The translations under genes were made by a program, and so were the position numbers. DNA of 11,897 nucleotides. Source: Desulforudis sp. (GTDB taxonomy: Bacteria; Bacillota; Desulfotomaculia; Desulfotomaculales; Desulforudaceae). The stretch spans positions 1-11,897 of the forward strand of contig JACUUW010000045.1 in the NCBI GenBank assembly GCA_014859075.1, given 5' to 3'. Shown piece after piece: positions 9,191 through 11,897 of this stretch. Numbering within the stretch: the stretch's first letter is position 1; each line of letters opens with the position of its first letter. The notes beneath the pieces were generated by a model that had not been told where the DNA came from, did not search any database, and was given only the letters and a program-made list of their open reading frames with translations.

Positions 9191-9661
9191 GTGCCACGTA
9201 GAGGAGCCGTTCCGAAAAGGGAACCGCTGGCCGATCCGGTTTACGGCAGCAAGGTGCTGACCAAGCTGGTGAACCAGATGATGCAGGACGGAAAGCGCGG
9301 TGTCTCCGAATCGATTTGTTACGGCGCGCTGGACATAGTCCGCGAAAAGACCGGGCGCGAGCCGCTCGAGGTCCTGGAACAGGCGATGAAGAACCTGATG
9401 CCCATCGTGGAGACCAGGCCGCGGCGGGTTGGTGGCGCCAACTACCAGGTGCCCGTTGAAGTCCGGGCCGATCGCCGGCAGACTCTGGCGATTCGGTGGC
9501 TGACCAACTACGCCCGCCAGAGACCGGGCAAGAGCACCCGCGAAAAACTGGCGGCCGAAATCATGGACGCGGCGAACGGGGTCGGGGGCGCGGTCAAGAA
9601 GAAAGAAGACACACACCGGATGGCGGAAGCCAACAAGGCGTTTGCACATTATAGGTGGTAA
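9191..9661 (+). CDS. rpsG: 30S ribosomal protein S7
   Basis: S7 nucleates assembly of the 30S head by binding the 3' major domain of 16S rRNA and lines the E site. It has 156 residues, the same as the Bacillus protein. It starts (V/M)PRRGAVPKREPLADPVYGS and contains RPRRVGGANYQVPVEVRADRR, RWLTNYAR and the C-terminal EDTHRMAEANKAFAHYRW. The GTG start at 9191 follows a G-run ribosome binding site (AGGGGGGGAAA, 9177-9187) that overlaps the end of rpsL. An ATG at 9189 is in the wrong frame. In E. coli S7 is the autogenous repressor of the str operon; whether that applies here is unknown. Confidence 0.99.
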   Translation: MPRRGAVPKREPLADPVYGSKVLTKLVNQMMQDGKRGVSESICYGALDIVREKTGREPLEVLEQAMKNLMPIVETRPRRVGGANYQVPVEVRADRRQTLAIRWLTNYARQRPGKSTREKLAAEIMDAANGVGGAVKKKEDTHRMAEANKAFAHYRW

Positions 9662-9663
9662 AA

Positions 9664-9672
9664 AAGGGGGTG
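9664..9672 (+). promoter_or_regulatory. Ribosome binding site deciding the fusA start
   Basis: AAGGGGGTG resembles the consensus AAGGAGGTG and lies 9 nt before ATG 9682. In-frame GTGs at 9655 and 9670 lie before or inside this site and would add residues not found in EF-G, so ATG 9682 is preferred. Confidence 0.7.
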
Positions 9673-9681
9673 TCTCGGCGA

Positions 9682-11751
<2,070 letters not shown>

Positions 11752-11803
11752 TCTGCAACAGAGCATCCAAGACTTAAGTAATTTTTAAGGAGGAGAAACC
11801 AAG

Positions 11804-11897
11804 ATGGCGAAACCCAAATTTGAGCGTACCAAGCCGCACGTCAACGTCGGTACGATTGGGCACGTGGACCATGGTAAGACCACCCTGACGGCGGCGA
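11804..11897 (+). CDS. tuf: Translation elongation factor Tu (3'-truncated by window edge)
   Basis: EF-Tu carries aminoacyl-tRNA to the ribosomal A site. Only the first 31 codons are present: MAKPKFERTKPHVNVGTIGH followed by VDHGKTTLTAA. The GTP-binding P-loop GHVDHGKT is at residues 19-26. ATG 11804 follows a strong AAGGAGG at 11787-11793 with 10 nt spacing. It lies 52 nt after fusA in the conserved str order. I see no convincing separate promoter in the gap. Completeness of the gene cannot be judged from this window. Confidence 0.98.
   Translation, partial: MAKPKFERTKPHVNVGTIGHVDHGKTTLTAA

Overview
The window is a conserved core-genome block: the tail of the ribosomal stalk operon (rplJ, rplL), the two large RNA polymerase subunits (rpoB, rpoC), a small L7Ae-family ribosomal protein, and the 'str' group rpsL, rpsG, fusA and the start of tuf. 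All genes lie on the + strand. The L7Ae-family gene between rpoC and rpsL is the layout of Bacillus and Clostridia. RpoB has the MDQTNPLAELTHKRR version of the rifampicin region, and RpoC has no large insertion in the trigger loop. The sequence is GC-rich, and GTG is used as a start for rpoC, the L7Ae gene and rpsG. Together these suggest a GC-rich, probably anaerobic Clostridia-type Firmicute, such as the Desulfotomaculum/Pelotomaculum/Desulforudis/Ammonifex kind. The species cannot be fixed from this alone.

Layout: 1-455 is the 3' part of rplJ and 514-900 is rplL. The 330-base gap 901-1230 holds a degenerate heptamer repeat tract (910-989), a GC-rich hairpin (996-1022), a sigma-A-type promoter (1068-1096) and a leader of about 125 nt. 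rpoB (1231-4767) and rpoC (4927-8388) are separated by a 159-base gap. Two blocks of a second heptamer repeat family face each other there and could fold into a long stem. Directly after rpoC lies a near-consensus extended -10 promoter (8395-8423). It should drive the L7Ae gene (8463-8714), rpsL (8804-9178), rpsG (9191-9661), fusA (9682-11751) and tuf (11804 to the window end). A hairpin (8720-8745) sits between the L7Ae gene and rpsL.

The genes work together in gene expression. L10 and L7/L12 form the flexible ribosomal stalk that recruits EF-G and EF-Tu, both encoded downstream. S12 and S7 are 30S proteins of the decoding and tRNA sites. RpoB and RpoC form the catalytic core of RNA polymerase. 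The two promoter-like sites would let RNA polymerase and the str genes be transcribed at rates separate from the upstream ribosomal proteins.

The proteins are ordinary, intact members of their families, and I found no undescribed protein system. What is worth a second look lies between the genes: two families of degenerate 7-nt-period repeats, the inverted arrangement around the rpoB-rpoC junction, two hairpins and two well-formed promoters.
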